Shown here in pieces: positions 61,021 through 64,000 of a DNA stretch of 64,000 bases (the stretch's first letter is position 1; each line of letters starts with the position of its first letter). The position numbers and the translations under genes were made by a program. The DNA is from an uncultured Muribaculaceae bacterium (lineage in GTDB: Bacteria; Bacteroidota; Bacteroidia; Bacteroidales; Muribaculaceae), in the NCBI GenBank assembly GCA_910586995.1, contig CAJUKZ010000002.1, positions 310,001 to 374,000 on the forward strand. Direction: 5' to 3'. The notes beneath the pieces are model-generated. The model searched no databases, had not been told where the DNA came from, and saw only the letters and a list, made by a program, of their open reading frames with translations.

Positions 61021-63477
61021 ATGAAGATAATGCTCACAAAGGCAAAATTGTACGGAGCAACTGCCGCAGTTATGGCTACATTGTCCATAGCCGCATGCTC
61101 AAGCGACAATTCGCCGGCAACTTCTGACACCGGACGCATAGCCACAAGCGTGCAACTCGATGCCAGCGCCATCACTTCCAAAGGACGGGCTACTGATCAG
61201 ACGGCAGTCTCAATCACAGCCTCAGACCTGGCCATATCGCTCACCAGCGCGGATGGCAGCTACAACCAGAGTTGGGCCTCTCCAGACCTTTTCCCTTCCG
61301 ACAAAGAATTCAAAACCGGACTTTATACCCTCACCGCAACATACGGCGACGGCAAATCGGAAGGTTTTGACAAACCTTATTATTTCGGGGAGACTCAAGT
61401 AAGGGTGGTAGCCGACCAGACAACAGGCGCTTCACTCACAGCCACACTTGCCAATGCTATGGTGAGCGTAAGCTACACCGACGCGTTCACAGGCTATATG
61501 TCTGACTATAGCGCCGAACTCACGGGCAAATCAGTCTTTTTCTCAAAAGAAGAAGATCGCCCGGCATACGTAAATCCCGGCAATGTGATTCTAAACCTAA
61601 ACGTCACAAAGCCAAACGGAAAGTCCGCGACCTTCTCGGTAGCCAATTTCACTGCCGCCGCACGCCACCATTACCATATAACGGTCGACTTAAACAACGG
61701 CGCTGCCGGCGACGCTGTGCTGAACATTATATTTGATGATCTGCTCGATGAGGAATCTCTGTCGATAGATCTGAGCGACGAACTGTTCGATGCACCAGCG
61801 CCATCACTCACACCCGCCGGCATAGCGGATGGTGAGACTATCGAGTTGATCGAGGGCACAAACATAGAAAAGCAGATATATCTCAACCTGATAGCCAAGG
61901 GTGGCATACGCAATGTAAACCTCCTGACCAATTCGGCATATCTAAATGCAAACGGATGGCCTGCATCAGCAGATCTTGTCAATGCCACCGAGGCGGAGCG
62001 TGCAGCCATGACGCAGTTAGGACTTGTGTGCCGCGGAATCTGGAACAACCCGGACAAGATGGCCGTGATAGACTTCTCCAGCCTGCCGGCAAGACTCCAG
62101 TATGTTGAGGGATCGGACAACATAACAGGATTCACACTGTCGGCAGTAGACAACATGACAAAGACGGGCGACAACTTCTCGTTCTATATAAAGATCAATC
62201 CTGTGGTTATGAACCTCAGTGCCATATCATCCCCTATACTTGGCGACCGCACTGTGAGCATTGATCTGGAATACAACGGACAGGACGCAGCCCGGAATAT
62301 CTACTTCGAATGCCTTAACGAGCGAGGCTCGATAAGCAGAATGGAAGTAGTGGAAATGACTCCGGCTTCCGACGGCCACTACACAGTAGTGCTGTCGACC
62401 CCCGACATAATCTCGGATATAAAGATGAACGCCGTGTATGTAAACGGACGTAAGTCTGAAACCCTGACTATAGTGCGCAACGTTCCGGACTTTGAAATAT
62501 CAGTTGACGACAACGATGTATTCGCACACACTGCCAAAGCTACCCTGACATGCAGTCAGGCAGATCCTGCAATGATGACAGAGCATGCCAAATGGGCAGT
62601 GGCAGCGGAAAACGGAAGTTTCACTGACATAAAGGCTACCATTTCAGGTACGGAAGCGGATCTTTCCGGGCTGACTCCCGGTACAAAATACACTTTGCGG
62701 GCTACCATAGGCAACAAGACAGCTACAGTTGCTATGACAACAGAGGATGATACACAGTTGCCTAACTCCAACATGGACCAATGGTTCAGGGTAGACGGAA
62801 AGACGAAATATTGGTGGATCGATTATCCCGGCGCTGACACAAACGCCGTATGGGGTACAATGAACCTGCTCACCACATCGGTTGGCGATGGAAACACCAA
62901 TATGTTCAGCCATAAAGGTACATCCTACTGCGCCTTCTCAGGCACTCGCAACACAACTGATGTGCATGGAGGAACCAACGCAGCGATAATATCCACCGTC
63001 GGTTGGGGCGACAATGATGCCAACGGCAGCACATCCACCGGAAAAGGCTGCAAGAACCTCACAGTAGGCGAACTGTATCTGGGACATTATGACTCGGCGT
63101 CGAAGTCAGCCGTATATACAGGCATCAGTCACAACAGCCGTCCGGAAAGCATGCGCTTCTGGTATAAGTACACATACAAAAACAGCGCAGACTACGGAAC
63201 TGCCGAGATACAGATCAAGGACGCTTCAGGCAACATTATTGCCCAGGCTTCGGAATCTCTTTCAGCCACAGATACATATACCCAGGTGGAAATGCCATTG
63301 AACTATAGTATCAGGGCCAAAGCTGCCAACATAGTTGTAATATTCAAATCGTCAGGCAATCCCGACTGCCAGACAATCAATACCACGAACCTTTCGTGCC
63401 CGTCGTTCGGCAACCTGTCCGACGGACGTTTCACCGGTTCGGAACTCTATATCGACGACATTGAATTAATCTATTAA
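61021..63477 (+). CDS. DUF4493 lipoprotein with C-terminal PCMD-like domain
   Basis: An 818-residue predicted surface lipoprotein (lipobox IAAC, Cys26). Residues about 35-220 match the DUF4493 pattern of Bacteroidales ('DLAISLTSADGSYNQSW', 'FKTGLYTLTATYGD', 'KPYYFGETQVRV', 'ATLANAMVSVSYTDAF'), a fimbrillin-like beta domain. The middle contains Ig/Fn3-like strands ('GLTPGTKYTLRATIG'). The C-terminal 230 residues resemble the putative carbohydrate metabolism (PCMD) domain ('SNMDQWFRVDGKTKYWW', 'GSELYIDDIELIY'). Function is unknown; a structural or glycan-binding surface role is the usual inference. Followed 16 nt later by a second DUF4493 gene. Confidence 0.82.
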   Translation: MKIMLTKAKLYGATAAVMATLSIAACSSDNSPATSDTGRIATSVQLDASAITSKGRATDQTAVSITASDLAISLTSADGSYNQSWASPDLFPSDKEFKTGLYTLTATYGDGKSEGFDKPYYFGETQVRVVADQTTGASLTATLANAMVSVSYTDAFTGYMSDYSAELTGKSVFFSKEEDRPAYVNPGNVILNLNVTKPNGKSATFSVANFTAAARHHYHITVDLNNGAAGDAVLNIIFDDLLDEESLSIDLSDELFDAPAPSLTPAGIADGETIELIEGTNIEKQIYLNLIAKGGIRNVNLLTNSAYLNANGWPASADLVNATEAERAAMTQLGLVCRGIWNNPDKMAVIDFSSLPARLQYVEGSDNITGFTLSAVDNMTKTGDNFSFYIKINPVVMNLSAISSPILGDRTVSIDLEYNGQDAARNIYFECLNERGSISRMEVVEMTPASDGHYTVVLSTPDIISDIKMNAVYVNGRKSETLTIVRNVPDFEISVDDNDVFAHTAKATLTCSQADPAMMTEHAKWAVAAENGSFTDIKATISGTEADLSGLTPGTKYTLRATIGNKTATVAMTTEDDTQLPNSNMDQWFRVDGKTKYWWIDYPGADTNAVWGTMNLLTTSVGDGNTNMFSHKGTSYCAFSGTRNTTDVHGGTNAAIISTVGWGDNDANGSTSTGKGCKNLTVGELYLGHYDSASKSAVYTGISHNSRPESMRFWYKYTYKNSADYGTAEIQIKDASGNIIAQASESLSATDTYTQVEMPLNYSIRAKAANIVVIFKSSGNPDCQTINTTNLSCPSFGNLSDGRFTGSELYIDDIELIY

Positions 63478-63493
63478 CCATCAACAGAATATA

Positions 63494-64000
63494 ATGAAAG
63501 CCAATATATTGAATCTGCTTTTGGCCATCCTCGCCATAATAGGACTCTCATCGTGCCACGACGATGACTGGAATCCAAACGTATCAGGCGGAGAAGGACG
63601 TGTAAGTCTCCAGTCGCTCGGTATAGATGTCAGCGACGGAGCAAACGTGATAGAGAGCCGTGCGAGCTATGATGTATCCGGATTCGCAGTCAGAATCTTC
63701 GACTCAAAAGGGCTGGCCGTAGGCTCATGGACCTACTCTGAAATGCCAGAAGTCTTCACACTCCCTGTAGGAGTCTACACCGTGGAAGTCGAGAGCCATA
63801 CCGTAGACAAAGCAGCCTGGGACAAACCATACTTCAAAGGCAGCAAGGAATTCACCATTGTCAACAACGACATAGTCAATATAGGTGTAGTTACCTGTAA
63901 GTTTGCCAATATCAAAGTCTCTATCCGCTACGCCGACGCTCTGGCCCAACTCCTTGGCCCTGACACCAAGGTCGAGGTTGTATGCAACGATGAGGGCATG
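63494..64000 (+). CDS. DUF4493 surface lipoprotein, 3' part beyond the window
   Basis: Partial gene: 169 codons from ATG 63494 to the window edge without a stop. The signal peptide ends in lipobox LSSC (Cys21), and the residues after Cys are HDDDW, an acidic stretch matching the Bacteroidetes lipoprotein export signal for surface display. The mature part ('VSGFAVRIFDSKGLAVGSW', 'FTLPVGVYTVEVESH', 'WDKPYFKGSKEFTI', 'CKFANIKVSIRYADAL') parallels the DUF4493 domain of the preceding protein. Tandem DUF4493 genes suggest an operon for a surface assembly. Confidence 0.85.
   Translation, partial: MKANILNLLLAILAIIGLSSCHDDDWNPNVSGGEGRVSLQSLGIDVSDGANVIESRASYDVSGFAVRIFDSKGLAVGSWTYSEMPEVFTLPVGVYTVEVESHTVDKAAWDKPYFKGSKEFTIVNNDIVNIGVVTCKFANIKVSIRYADALAQLLGPDTKVEVVCNDEGM

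Noticed and set aside
1..64000. CRISPR arrays, insertion sequences, phage or conjugative elements
   Set aside because: No regularly spaced repeats, transposase, integrase, Tra or phage structural motifs were seen on either strand.

Overview
The window reads as a chromosomal segment of an anaerobic, gut-type Bacteroidales bacterium. A Muribaculaceae-like genome is my best guess from gene content and even base composition, but no 16S rRNA is present to prove it. The phylum is well supported by Bacteroidetes-type promoters (TTTG/ATTG near -33, 19-22 bp, then TAnnTTTG at -7) in front of many genes, by Na+-NQR and methylmalonyl-CoA mutase, by a Rho factor with a long disordered insertion, by many lipoprotein glycosidases and sulfatases, and by DUF3127, CHU_C and DUF4493 proteins.

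Layout: 1-6.0 kb holds three tandem GH92 alpha-mannosidase-type genes on the minus strand, the last cut by the window edge. 6.2-13.2 kb holds a DUF3127 protein with an SSB-like tail, a MATE exporter translationally coupled to a COG2509 flavoprotein, an anaerobic sulfatase-maturase coupled to a GH33 sialidase, and MltG. 13.4-22.2 kb is housekeeping: tRNA-Glu, pgk, a THUMP-like methyltransferase, an NlpC/P60 lipoprotein, mutA-mutB, a NeuD-type acetyltransferase and tRNA-Met. 22.3-30.8 kb has an LTA-synthase-like membrane enzyme, YraN, a MerR regulator with a duplicated promoter, and an RND efflux operon (MFP-permease-outer membrane factor). 30.9-36.2 kb is a likely co-transcribed set: CHU_C-tailed envelope protein, lytic transglycosylase, UvrA. 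36.4-40.0 kb is a 1187-residue secreted glycosidase whose probable promoter contains an 11-C homopolymer. 40.3-43.4 kb carries rho and exonuclease III. 43.5-50.0 kb is a sulfatase-GH2-GH29 cassette. 50.1-55.9 kb is the complete nqrABCDEF operon. 56-64 kb has a patatin/beta-barrel protein, a small lipoprotein, ZnuA-ZnuC without a permease, and two DUF4493 lipoproteins, the last cut by the window edge.

How the parts fit: GH92 enzymes, sialidase, Ser-type sulfatase, beta-galactosidase and alpha-fucosidase together suggest trimming of host N-glycans and mucin-type glycans. The radical-SAM maturase at 9.7-10.9 kb is the kind of enzyme that would activate the sulfatase at 43.5 kb. Methylmalonyl-CoA mutase (succinate to propionate) and the Na+-pumping NADH dehydrogenase fit the fermentative and respiratory energy metabolism of this group. 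I saw no CRISPR array, insertion sequence, phage or conjugative module. The most interesting signals are regulatory: a possible phase-variable promoter (homopolymer between -33 and -7), a duplicated 39-bp promoter module, and the long leader of rho.
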